DNA of 7,477 nucleotides from Fidelibacterota bacterium (GCA_016936335.1 JAFGXZ010000014.1:1-7477), one strand, 5' to 3'. Positions 1-6,328 are shown, counted from the stretch's first letter. Notes: generated from the letters alone by a model not told the origin. Translations and numbers: made by a program.

Positions 1-2
1 AT

Positions 3-1103
3 AACGACCTGATCAATGCCATTGCCCGGCTAGACTCAAACAACATTGAACCGCATTTGCTTATTTACACCGACCGATTGACCGATGTAAAAACTGGAAA
101 AACGATCAGCACTATATCCGCCCGGCAGACACTGATCACATCTCAACACAAGCAAATCCTGGGAATCTTCTCACCGGAAACCGGATCCCTCAATTCGACA
201 GAGCCCCGGAAAAATAAATTCATTACATATTCTTCAAACGATCATCCCGATTATGTAATTCAAAACCAATATGTTGACACTGGTAAGCGCCCTGTTTTTT
301 TTCTAAATGAAGCCAAAAAGGCCGCATTGCAAATTTCACCCAATGGCGACCGGGCAAAATTTTATGATAATCACGGGCGTTTACTTAGAGAAAAAATATT
401 TTCCCAGAATCTTCCTCACAATTATGAAACTCCTCTAACCGTATTCAGTGCTGATGGTAATCGCCTGGCCTTTTTTACCCGGATCTTCAACATGGAAGAC
501 AACCAGATGATCCCGATGCTCTACCTGCTGTCGCCCATCGGCGAAGAAATCTGGAAAGCCCAACTGATTCTCAAACGCTTTGACAATCTGGAAATTTCCG
601 AATCCGGGCAATCTGTCGTCGCTGCGGGTCAAACCTTTCAGCCGGTAGGTTCTCAGACACAAAACCATATCTTTGTTTTCGATAGCATCGGCGTCATTCA
701 AAACTCGCTGCCCTACCGGGCAATTCAGACAGCATTCAATCCGGCGGAAAATCAATTGCTGATTCGGGATGAACAAACGGTCAAAATCATTGACTTAAAC
801 AGTGAAGGTATTGTTATATCAATTAAAATCGGCAGAGGTCGCCGGGAAATTGCTGATATGTGTTATCTGAATGATTCGACCTTCATCGTCTCAACCGGGA
901 CAGTCAAATTTACAAATGGGGTTCGAATTTATGACAGCCCTGAAATCCGGCTTTATTCCATATCCGGATCATTGCTGGCCACGGCTGATTTCCCTGACAC
1001 CTACTCTCATCTGGCAACTATCGTTAAAAGTTTTTCCGGTAATCGCATCGGCTTTTGCCTTCAAAATAAATTTATCGTCCTGCAAGTAACCCAAAAGGAT
1101 TAG
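3..1103 (+). CDS. Beta-propeller (WD40-like) protein, 5' end outside the window
   Basis: The reading frame is open from base 3 with no stop, so the gene begins left of the window; the TTG at 57 is an internal leucine codon, not a start. About 366 residues are visible. They contain repeated blade-like units in which a strand ending in S-P-N-G, S-A-D-G or S-E-S-G leads to hydrophobic strands and a turn such as SPIGEEIWKA, FDSIGVIQNS or DLNSEGIVIS. This spacing of 40-50 residues is typical of WD40/YVTN-type propellers, which usually act as binding scaffolds. No catalytic motif is visible, and the N-terminus that would show export is missing. The TAG stop overlaps the AGGAG ribosome site of spmA, so it is very likely co-transcribed with spmAB. 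Specific function is unknown; the family assignment is by pattern only. Confidence 0.72.
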   Translation, partial: NDLINAIARLDSNNIEPHLLIYTDRLTDVKTGKTISTISARQTLITSQHKQILGIFSPETGSLNSTEPRKNKFITYSSNDHPDYVIQNQYVDTGKRPVFFLNEAKKAALQISPNGDRAKFYDNHGRLLREKIFSQNLPHNYETPLTVFSADGNRLAFFTRIFNMEDNQMIPMLYLLSPIGEEIWKAQLILKRFDNLEISESGQSVVAAGQTFQPVGSQTQNHIFVFDSIGVIQNSLPYRAIQTAFNPAENQLLIRDEQTVKIIDLNSEGIVISIKIGRGRREIADMCYLNDSTFIVSTGTVKFTNGVRIYDSPEIRLYSISGSLLATADFPDTYSHLATIVKSFSGNRIGFCLQNKFIVLQVTQKD

Positions 1104-1114
1104 GAGTACAATTA

Positions 1115-1750
1115 ATGAATTATATCTGGTTAGCACTGATGGTCATCTCGCTGGTGGTTGGTGCCTTTACCGGCAACCTGGGAGCAGTGACTGCCGCTGC
1201 TGTGGATTACGCTCAGACGGCCGTTGATATCTCCCTGGGCCTGATCGGTATTATGGCCTTTTGGCTGGGAATCATGAAAATCGCCGAAGAGGGCGGCATT
1301 ATCAAAATATTATCGAGAGCAATTCGCCCCATTTCTAAATTCCTCTTCCCCGAAATTCCACCGGATCATCCGGCTATCGGCACCATGCTGATGAACATCA
1401 TTGCCAACTGGCTGGGGCTTGGCAACGCCGCCACACCGCTGGGCCTGAAAGCCATGAAAGAACTCCAGAAACTGAATAAATCCGAAGACACTGCGACCAA
1501 TGCCATGGTGGTTTTTCTCGCGCTAAATACCGCCAGCATTACCTTTATTCCCATGACTGTAATAGCTGTCCGGGCCAAACTGGGCTCGGCGAATCCCTTT
1601 GAAATTATCAGTACCGCAGTCTTCGCCTCAACCTGCGCCACGATCACCGCCGTGACGGCAGCGAAATTGATGCAACGCTTGCCCGGTATTCGAAAAAGCG
1701 ACCCGAATCGCCTTCCGAAAACCACCGAGGAAGGAGACAACAATGCTTAA
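1115..1750 (+). CDS. spmA: SpmA-family membrane protein (nucleoside recognition/Gate domain)
   Basis: The 211-residue protein matches spore maturation protein A in length and sequence character: an N-terminal membrane segment (about 4-20), a second one (about 40-55), and the hallmark run NIIANWLGLGNAATPLG at 94-110, followed by LALNTASITFIPMTVIAVRA at about 135-154. These belong to the Gate/nucleoside-recognition fold. In Bacillus the SpmA/SpmB pair is needed for spore-core dehydration, but homologues are common in Gram-negative bacteria that do not sporulate, where their role is unsettled and transport is suspected. AGGAG at 1102-1106, 8 nt ahead of the ATG, supports the start. The last 8 nt overlap spmB, indicating translational coupling and joint function. 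The C-terminal tail (190-211) is polar and presumably outside the membrane. Confidence 0.9.
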   Translation: MNYIWLALMVISLVVGAFTGNLGAVTAAAVDYAQTAVDISLGLIGIMAFWLGIMKIAEEGGIIKILSRAIRPISKFLFPEIPPDHPAIGTMLMNIIANWLGLGNAATPLGLKAMKELQKLNKSEDTATNAMVVFLALNTASITFIPMTVIAVRAKLGSANPFEIISTAVFASTCATITAVTAAKLMQRLPGIRKSDPNRLPKTTEEGDNNA

Positions 1751-2357
1751 TTCATTCGTTGTTGCCGCTACAGATACAGTTCAACAGTTCGCACAGGCGA
1801 CTGCCGGGACTGGTGATTCATTGTTCGTTACGATTATGAAAGGTTTCTCAAACCTGGCTGTTCCGATCATCCTGTTCGTTGTCGTGGTTCTGGGGTTCTT
1901 CAAAAAGATTAAAGTCTATGAGACTTTCATCGACGGCGCGAAAGAGGGTTTTTCCGTCGCCGTGAATATCATTCCCTATCTCGTTGCCATACTCGTCGCC
2001 ATCGGGATGTTCCGGGCTTCCGGCGCCATGGGTTTCTTTATTAAAATTCTGTCACCTCTGACCAACCTGATCGGCATGCCCGCGGAAACCCTACCGGTGG
2101 CGCTGATGCGTCCACTGTCGGGTAGCGGCTCCCTGGGCATCGTCACGGAACTGATGACCAAGCATGGACCAGACTCCTTTATCGGGCGTTTAGCATCCAC
2201 CATGTTCGGCAGCACAGAAACGACATTTTACGTCATCGCGGTTTACTTCGGCTCGGTCGGCATTCGTAAATCCCGGCATGCTATTGCCTCTGGACTCATC
2301 GGTGACCTGGCCGGTATGCTGATGGCGGTTTTTATTTGTCATATCGTCTTTGGGTAA
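1743..2357 (+). CDS. spmB: SpmB-family membrane protein (nucleoside recognition/Gate domain)
   Basis: The 204-residue partner of SpmA. Membrane segments lie at about 36-53, 72-92, 158-172 and 184-202. Family motifs are MRPLSGSGSLG at 122-132 and GSTETTFYVIAVYFG at 156-170. AAGGAG at 1731-1736, 6 nt before the ATG, supports the start, which lies inside the end of spmA. Compared with the Bacillus protein (roughly 180 residues, from memory) it has about 25 extra polar residues at the N-terminus; some lineages carry SpmA and SpmB as one fused chain, and this segment could be linker-like. The pair probably forms one membrane complex; the substrate is unknown. The gene ends one base before a palindrome that may terminate the operon. 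Confidence 0.9.
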   Translation: MLNSFVVAATDTVQQFAQATAGTGDSLFVTIMKGFSNLAVPIILFVVVVLGFFKKIKVYETFIDGAKEGFSVAVNIIPYLVAILVAIGMFRASGAMGFFIKILSPLTNLIGMPAETLPVALMRPLSGSGSLGIVTELMTKHGPDSFIGRLASTMFGSTETTFYVIAVYFGSVGIRKSRHAIASGLIGDLAGMLMAVFICHIVFG

Positions 2358-2385
2358 GTAAGGGCACAGTGCACTGTGCCCCTAC
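2358..2385. repeat. 28-bp REP-like palindrome, copy 1
   Basis: The sequence has 8-bp arms GTAAGGGC and GCCCCTAC around a fully self-complementary 12-bp core, ACAGTGCACTGT. Only one base pair in the whole 28 bp is mismatched (A at 2361 against C at 2382). It starts at the base after the spmB stop codon. A second element of the same length with matching arms lies at 3763-3790. The GTAGGGGC...GCCCCTAC type resembles REP-like palindromes that in many bacteria are mobilised by RAYT/IS200-like transposases; no such gene is in this window. Confidence 0.75.
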
Positions 2386-2394
2386 CCATTTTTT
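2358..2394 (+). terminator. Possible intrinsic terminator after spmB
   Basis: The palindrome at 2358-2385 would fold as a long GC-rich hairpin in the transcript and is followed, after CCA, by six T residues at 2389-2394. This fits a rho-independent terminator for the spmAB operon. The T run begins 3 bases after the stem, slightly further than ideal, and the perfect palindrome leaves only a minimal loop, so the element may be primarily a repeat that also terminates. Confidence 0.45.
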
Positions 2395-2458
2395 ATCCCA
2401 CATGGAATTATATTTTACTGTTGCATAAGAATGAGAGTTTTCCAATATTACTATCGAC

Positions 2459-3706
2459 ATGAAAAGGATTCAACTCTATCTGCCAATTCTGGCCACAGCG
2501 GTCTTGATTATCCTGCTGCCGGTTTCCTGCAAAGAATGTCCGACGGAGCCGGACTATGACATCTACCTTTCGGTGGAAGATGTCGCCTGCGTCTGGGTGA
2601 CGCTGAAGGTCAACCTGCCGGACTCCGGCAGGATCAACACCTTCGCCCTGGAACGCAACGACTCCACCGTAGCAACCTACACCTGCCTTGATGATGATAC
2701 CCTGATCTTTGATGAAGGTCTGACGCCGGATACCGACTACTCCTACACAGTCTGCTTCCTGAAAGACGGTAAGACCAAAGCCGAATCCGATCCTGTATCC
2801 GTACATACTCTGCCTGCTACCAGTCACGATTTCACCTGGGAAATTGAAACGCTGGGGAATTGGGGCTCTGATTTAAATGATGTCTGGATCGTGGATGAAA
2901 ATAACATCTGGGTGGTAGGCACTATTAAAACCGATAGCGATGAATACAACGCCGCCCGGTGGGATGGAAATGAATGGGAATTGATGCAAATAGTCAATCC
3001 TGATCCGATATTTAGCATTTTCTACTTTTCCGATGACGATATTTGGTATGTTTTATATGGCTATCCTGTTCATTGGGATGGAAATGATTGGACACTATAT
3101 AGGTTTCATAGTATGGGAATTGATGCTCATGCACTTTCTTTATGGGGAACATCTTCCTCAAATATTTATTTTGTTGGTGACCAGGGTTCCATTGTCCACT
3201 ACGACGGATCTACATTCAGGAAGATCGGGAGTGGAACGGAGATGAATATCTCAGATGTCTATGGTTTTGACGACGGCACCATTTTTATACAAGCCAGTTC
3301 TTTAAGTGAATTGACCAGTAATCTGATTCAGGTATCTGGCCAGGATGTTAGATCCGTGTACTCTGATGATACCTATCGAAACGATATCTGGGGCGCAAGC
3401 CCCAATTCCCTGTGGTCTGTCGGAGAGGGAATATTTCAATACAACAGTCAAAATCAGCAGATGGAAGAGTATGCCTGGCCTATGGGAACGCCCAAATGGA
3501 TGCTAGAGGTCATTGATGGTAATGCGGTCAACAACGTTTTCACCGGAGGACACAACAGCCTGGTGATGCATTATGACGGGCAATCGTGGAAACATTATAG
3601 TGAGTTATTGGGATACGGGATAGTCACCGGAATTGATGTGTATCAGAACATGGTGGCAATCGTATCCGTGGATGGCAGTAACACCTATATCATTCGAGGT
3701 AAATAG
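2459..3706 (+). CDS. Lipoprotein with FN3 domain and (W/Y)DGxxW beta-propeller
   Basis: The 415-residue protein starts with a lipoprotein signal: KR, a hydrophobic stretch (5-20) and the lipobox PVSC with Cys24 as the lipidation site. Residues about 33-117 look like a fibronectin type III domain ending in the usual DYSYTVCFLKDG strand. From about 120 a propeller follows, with repeats pairing a DVW..NNIWVVG-type strand with WDGNEW, WDGNDW, YDGSTF or YDGQSW turns; at least five or six units can be recognised. Similar FN3-propeller lipoproteins occur as multi-copy families in FCB-group bacteria (from memory); their ligands are unknown. No Shine-Dalgarno sequence precedes the ATG, but upstream ATGs are out of frame or blocked by stops. 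The N-terminal third is GC-rich and the middle AT-rich, hinting at a mosaic. The gene lies between two related palindromes. It is probably surface- or periplasm-facing. Confidence 0.82.
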   Translation: MKRIQLYLPILATAVLIILLPVSCKECPTEPDYDIYLSVEDVACVWVTLKVNLPDSGRINTFALERNDSTVATYTCLDDDTLIFDEGLTPDTDYSYTVCFLKDGKTKAESDPVSVHTLPATSHDFTWEIETLGNWGSDLNDVWIVDENNIWVVGTIKTDSDEYNAARWDGNEWELMQIVNPDPIFSIFYFSDDDIWYVLYGYPVHWDGNDWTLYRFHSMGIDAHALSLWGTSSSNIYFVGDQGSIVHYDGSTFRKIGSGTEMNISDVYGFDDGTIFIQASSLSELTSNLIQVSGQDVRSVYSDDTYRNDIWGASPNSLWSVGEGIFQYNSQNQQMEEYAWPMGTPKWMLEVIDGNAVNNVFTGGHNSLVMHYDGQSWKHYSELLGYGIVTGIDVYQNMVAIVSVDGSNTYIIRGK

Positions 3707-3762
3707 GAATAACACATTCGTATAAATTATTCCTTCGGTTTAACAATATATCCCAATAAAAA

Positions 3763-3790
3763 GTAGGGGCAATTCATGAATTGCCTCTAC
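3763..3790. repeat. 28-bp REP-like palindrome, copy 2
   Basis: Arms GTAGGGGC and GCCTCTAC flank a perfect 12-bp palindromic core, AATTCATGAATT. One G opposite T is the only departure from perfect symmetry, and it would pair as G-U in one strand's RNA. Flanking A (3762) and T (3791) extend the pairing by one. Length and arms match copy 1 at 2358-2385 while the core is entirely different. It lies 56 nt downstream of the lipoprotein stop codon, in a position where a hairpin could protect or terminate that transcript, although no T run follows. Confidence 0.75.
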
Positions 3791-4169
3791 TACAGATGGT
3801 TTAACTCAATATCAGGCTTCGTAAAGACAATCGCTTTTTTTTCCTCGTAAAGATACCCTCGTTCTGCTTCTTCGGGCGTTCAAAATTATGGCCCCGTTGC
3901 TTCTACCGATCGGTCTGTCAGACAAATTTATTGTTCCGTTCTTCGTTCCGGTATTACTTTCCTATATACTTTTCTCTCGGTTGCTCCATCCAGAGAGTCT
4001 GTACTTTAATTCTTTTAGTTCGTCGTTTAAATTTTTAAGTCTGTTACTCATTCCAATGGCTCTGACGTTCAAACCAATGAATCCCGCGCTCTTTTTTTTT
4101 AATCTGTTGTTGCATTTTTACCGCATTACGATGCTCCATTTTAATTCGGTGTTTCAAATTCAAAGCAAT
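3790..4169 (-). pseudogene. Possible remnant of a lysine-rich gene
   Basis: On the minus strand three successive short frames read like protein. From 4169 to 4044 comes a basic segment containing KMEHRNAVKMQQQIKKK. From 4117 to 3962 in the next frame comes a segment containing MSNRLKNLNDELKELKYRL, helix-like. A third frame, 3879 to 3790, gives EEAERGYLYEEKKAIVF and ends in TAG. The first two frames would join by a one-base change in the run of nine A (minus strand) at 4092-4100. A similar shift near 3962 joins the second frame to VYRKVIPERRTEQ in the third frame, which then has three stops before the last fragment. I do not recognise the family. The composition could also arise by chance in AT-rich DNA, so this is a weak call. 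Confidence 0.22.
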
Positions 4170-4287
4170 TTAATCCTGTGGATACATCTTCGGGCGCCGT
4201 TTATCGATTGTCAGAACCTCTGGCAGAAAACAAATCGTTCCTGAACTGTTTTTGAGTATATTCGGATATTCATAGACAGGGATTTTT

Positions 4288-5064
4288 ATGCCTTCAGAAA
4301 CATCATTAGAAACAATCTCCCGCCGCGAATTTTTCCGGAAACTGGCGCTCGGGGCTGCCTTGATCGGCTTGCGTAAAGCCCCGTTGATGGGCCTGACAAA
4401 CCCAAATCCCGGCCCGCAGGAGTCAAAACTTTTCTATAAATACCGGCATCTTTCCGTCGATCATTTCCCGGAACTGGAAAGGGATATCGACGAACTGAAA
4501 CAGGCCGGGAAACTCAGTGACAACCCGGTTTATCGCAGTTATATCGACAATAAGCATTACGCCATCCCCAAAGATTTCCCCAATGCAAAATTTCTGATTA
4601 TCGTGGCCGTTTACACGCCGCTGGCCTATGTCAAATTTCACTATGATAACAAGGTTTACGATATTCCGATTCCACCGCAGTACTGGGATGACGGAACCAC
4701 CGCCGAGATGGTTGAAGATGAAATCCGGAAGTCGATTGTACGCGATAAAAAATATCGGGTTCAGCGTGCCCGTGGAATGCTGTTGAAACGCCTTGGCGTC
4801 CGCAGCGGATTGAGTCGATACGGACGCAATAACATCAGTTATGTTGATGGAATGGGCAGTTTTTTGACCCTGCTGGCCTATTTTACGGATTTCGAATTTC
4901 CGCAAGATCATTTTCAGGACGTGCAGATGATGAAGAGTTGCCGGGATTGCCGCATCTGCCGCACACAATGTCCCAATCAATGTATTCGCGATGATAATTT
5001 TGTGATAAATGCCGGGCGCTGTGTCACTTTGTACAATGAAGTCGAGGGTGAATTTCCCGACTAG
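4288..5064 (+). CDS. Tat-exported QueG-like [4Fe-4S] protein, N-terminal part cut by TAG
   Basis: The 258 residues begin with a twin-arginine signal, SRREFFRK at 11-18, then a short hydrophobic stretch 19-28, so the protein should be exported folded. The rest resembles the epoxyqueuosine reductase/reductive-dehalogenase type iron-sulfur family: SGLSRYGRNN at 173-182 corresponds to the SGLGWIGKN region of QueG, and the first ferredoxin motif has Cys218, 221, 224 and 228 followed by Pro. GRC (Cys245) starts the second motif. TAG at 5062-5064 then ends the frame, and the remaining cysteines lie in the same frame just beyond. AGGGA at 4278-4282, 5 nt before the ATG, supports the start. Truncated here, the protein lacks three of eight cluster ligands and is probably inactive unless the stop is read through. 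Because it is exported it is unlikely to modify tRNA; its substrate, and whether it binds a corrinoid, are unknown. Confidence 0.75.
   Translation: MPSETSLETISRREFFRKLALGAALIGLRKAPLMGLTNPNPGPQESKLFYKYRHLSVDHFPELERDIDELKQAGKLSDNPVYRSYIDNKHYAIPKDFPNAKFLIIVAVYTPLAYVKFHYDNKVYDIPIPPQYWDDGTTAEMVEDEIRKSIVRDKKYRVQRARGMLLKRLGVRSGLSRYGRNNISYVDGMGSFLTLLAYFTDFEFPQDHFQDVQMMKSCRDCRICRTQCPNQCIRDDNFVINAGRCVTLYNEVEGEFPD
5062..5064 (+). other. In-frame amber codon interrupting the iron-sulfur protein gene
   Basis: TAG stands between GAC (Asp258) and ATG (5065), with no change of frame on either side. Relatives of this family, as I remember them, carry Trp at this place (an FP-[DE]-W type sequence before the HNALxGC segment), so a single change TGG to TAG would explain it. 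TAG also ends the genes at 1101-1103 and 3704-3706, so it is an ordinary stop codon in this genome. Confidence 0.7.
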
Positions 5065-5319
5065 ATGCCCCGTGACGCTCATAACGCACTGATGGGCTGC
5101 CTGAAATGCCAGCGCTACTGTCCGGCGAATCGTGAAGTAATGCAAAAAGCCATTCGCCTGGCCGACGTGTCCGAAGCCGAAACGCGGCAATTTCTTTTAT
5201 CTGAACCGGATAATGAAATATGCGCCGTGATTGCAGAGAAGGTAAAAATCCCTTCGCTTGTTGAATCTGCTGATTCACATTCTGTTTTTAAACGGAACCT
5301 GGGCGTTCTGATTCCCTGA
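5065..5319 (+). CDS. C-terminal part of the QueG-like [4Fe-4S] protein (second cluster motif)
   Basis: These 84 codons continue the frame of 4288-5064 directly after its TAG. HNALMGCLKCQRYCPANRE (fragment residues 6-24) holds the last three cysteines, C12, C15 and C19 before Pro, of the second [4Fe-4S] motif, matching the GCDxCQxxCP segment of QueG. The remaining 60 residues form the family's polar C-terminal helical part. As a separate polypeptide it would have no export signal and too few ligands for a cluster. The ATG abuts the stop, so termination-reinitiation is conceivable, but no good ribosome site is placed for it (GAGGG at 5044-5048 is 16 nt away). With the upstream part the full product would be 343 residues, a usual length for the family. 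Treat as half of one interrupted gene. Confidence 0.7.
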   Translation: MPRDAHNALMGCLKCQRYCPANREVMQKAIRLADVSEAETRQFLLSEPDNEICAVIAEKVKIPSLVESADSHSVFKRNLGVLIP

Positions 5320-5331
5320 AACCCGTTTAAA
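5287..5331. terminator. Inverted repeat at the end of the iron-sulfur gene
   Basis: TTTAAACGG (5287-5295) and CCGTTTAAA (5323-5331) are perfect 9-bp complements around the stop codon at 5317-5319. The loop is 27 nt, and no T run follows on either strand, so this is at best a weak bidirectional terminator between the convergent genes. The remaining spacer to 5417 shows nothing else clear. Confidence 0.25.
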
Positions 5332-5417
5332 TGTTGTCTTCCGACAGGATTTTCAATTAGATAATCAAGAATCCCGTTCCAGTGCCCCGCATTGAAACGT
5401 TTAATATGGAATAGGGT

Positions 5418-6236
5418 TTACGGCTTTTCCTCGTGAGGATTCGGACTGTCCAGCTTCTTCGGGTTTTTCAGCCTGCGAATAAGCCCCTGATTCAAAACAC
5501 CGGCCTGGGCGCCATCCACAATGCGATGATCAAAAGTGCCGGTCAGGGGCAGCATTTTACGGATTGTAATTTCCCCGTTTATGACCACCGGTTTTTCCAC
5601 AATTTCGCCCATAGTGACGACTGCAGGGATTTTCCCAATTGGAAAAAGCGCTACCATGCCATAGGACAACCCGAAAGAACCAATATTCGTGACCATGATA
5701 CTGCCAAAAGGATCGGCCGGGATTTTCAGGAATGGAAACGCAAAACCGAGATCGAAAATCCAGAATTTGATCAGGACAAACAGCATTCGCCGGAAGGGCC
5801 ATGGAATTTTCGACATAATTCCCTTTGAGGCGAACGCGCCGGTCTCTTCACCATTGCGTTTGCGCTGGGCTTTTTCACGTACAATCTGTGCAATTTCGCT
5901 TACCGCCAAATCCTGTGCTTTGCGCACGATCAGGCCGGTCATGTCTTTCCCTTTGATATTGACCGTCACAAATACATCCGCATCATCACGAAACACAACA
6001 TGACCCCGGCGGACAAAACAGTTGATGTCCGGTACATCTTCATATAGCGCCCGGGCAACCGCCGCTGTCACGAAATGTGTAATTGTCAAGCGGCGTCCTT
6101 TTGCGCGTTCTTTTTCAATATAATTCACAATGTCGGTTACATCGGCATCAAAGATACCATAAATGCGGCTGTCCACCGGTTGTTTGTATACCGCAATTGC
6201 CAGTTTCCGCCAGGCTGTTGTATATCGCTCTTCCAA
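5418..6236 (-). CDS. Stand-alone 2-oxoacid dehydrogenase E2-type acyltransferase domain protein
   Basis: The 272-residue protein is the catalytic (inner-core) domain of dihydrolipoamide acyltransferases, in the same superfamily as chloramphenicol acetyltransferase. RKLAIAVYKQP near the start, THFVTAAVARAL at 53-64, FGSIMVTNIGSFG at 177-189 and the active-site run FDHRIVDGAQAG at 235-246 are all present, with His237 and Asp241 as expected catalytic residues. The lipoyl and E1/E3-binding domains of normal E2 proteins (usually 400 residues or more) are absent, and no E1 or E3 gene lies nearby. A hydrophobic stretch at about 146-171 is unusual for a soluble E2 core and may contact the membrane. 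Start: TTG at 6236-6234, chosen because AAGGAG (6248-6243) lies 6 nt upstream. It probably transfers an acyl group from a thioester donor to an unknown acceptor rather than serving pyruvate dehydrogenase. Confidence 0.85.
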   Translation of the reverse strand: MEERYTTAWRKLAIAVYKQPVDSRIYGIFDADVTDIVNYIEKERAKGRRLTITHFVTAAVARALYEDVPDINCFVRRGHVVFRDDADVFVTVNIKGKDMTGLIVRKAQDLAVSEIAQIVREKAQRKRNGEETGAFASKGIMSKIPWPFRRMLFVLIKFWIFDLGFAFPFLKIPADPFGSIMVTNIGSFGLSYGMVALFPIGKIPAVVTMGEIVEKPVVINGEITIRKMLPLTGTFDHRIVDGAQAGVLNQGLIRRLKNPKKLDSPNPHEEKP

Positions 6237-6242
6237 AACTAA

Positions 6243-6248
6243 CTCCTT
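6243..6248 (-). promoter_or_regulatory. Ribosome binding site deciding a TTG start
   Basis: AAGGAG on the minus strand is separated by 6 nt from the TTG at 6236-6234. It is the best-placed ribosome site for the acyltransferase gene and supports the non-ATG start. Confidence 0.6.
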
Positions 6249-6274
6249 ATTCTTTCTAGAATCCCCTGAATCTA

Positions 6275-6286
6275 ATTTAGCTAAAT
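6275..6286. promoter_or_regulatory. Possible operator: 12-bp perfect palindrome between divergent genes
   Basis: ATTTAGCTAAAT is a perfect 12-bp palindrome in the 161-bp space between the divergent acyltransferase and amidase-like genes. Its position, about 40 bp before the acyltransferase start, would suit a dimeric repressor or activator. It is AT-rich and short, so chance is a real alternative. Confidence 0.22.
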
Positions 6287-6328
6287 CCCGGTAAAAGTCG
6301 ACATATTTTTAAAATTCCCGAAAGAGTC

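Larger units (their letters stand above)
3707..4287. other. Long AT-rich stretch without a convincing intact gene
   Basis: This 581-bp stretch contains the second palindrome (3763-3790) and minus-strand coding-like fragments (about 3790-4169). Homopolymer runs are eight T at 3835-3842 and nine T at 4092-4100. The + strand frame 3888-4244 is open for 118 codons, but its product is dominated by Phe, Leu and Ser, as expected when A-rich, lysine/glutamate-rich sequence is read backwards, and no ribosome site precedes it. The 10-mer TCTTCGGGCG occurs twice (3869-3878 and 4187-4196). No tRNA, rRNA or riboswitch pattern was recognised. The promoter of the gene at 4288 should lie near the right end, but no clear -35/-10 pair was identified. 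Confidence 0.5.

Noticed and set aside
57..59. TTG as the start of the first gene
   Set aside because: The same frame is open to the window edge at base 3 and no ribosome site precedes the TTG; the gene simply starts outside.
3819..3854. Short direct repeat TCGTAAAGA at 3819 and 3845, considered as a repeat array
   Set aside because: There are only two copies, 26 nt apart, with divergent flanks; this does not support a CRISPR or tandem array.
3888..4244. 118-codon + strand open frame, hydrophobic Phe/Leu/Ser-rich product
   Set aside because: The composition is what results from reading the complement of A-rich, Lys/Glu-rich sequence. There is no ribosome site, no recognisable membrane-protein family, and the predicted hydrophobic stretches are irregular.
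5062..5064. Pyrrolysine or genome-wide TAG recoding
   Set aside because: TAG ends other genes here at 1101 and 3704 with plausible C-termini. The residue expected at the site is Trp, one base away, and no pyl gene is visible. It remains testable but is not the simplest reading.
4423..5190. 255-codon minus-strand open frame opposite the iron-sulfur gene
   Set aside because: It lies antisense to a clear Tat/ferredoxin-motif protein and shows no domain of its own. The same applies to other antisense frames at 435-776, 1366-1743, 1976-2215, 2408-2827 and 6707-7075.
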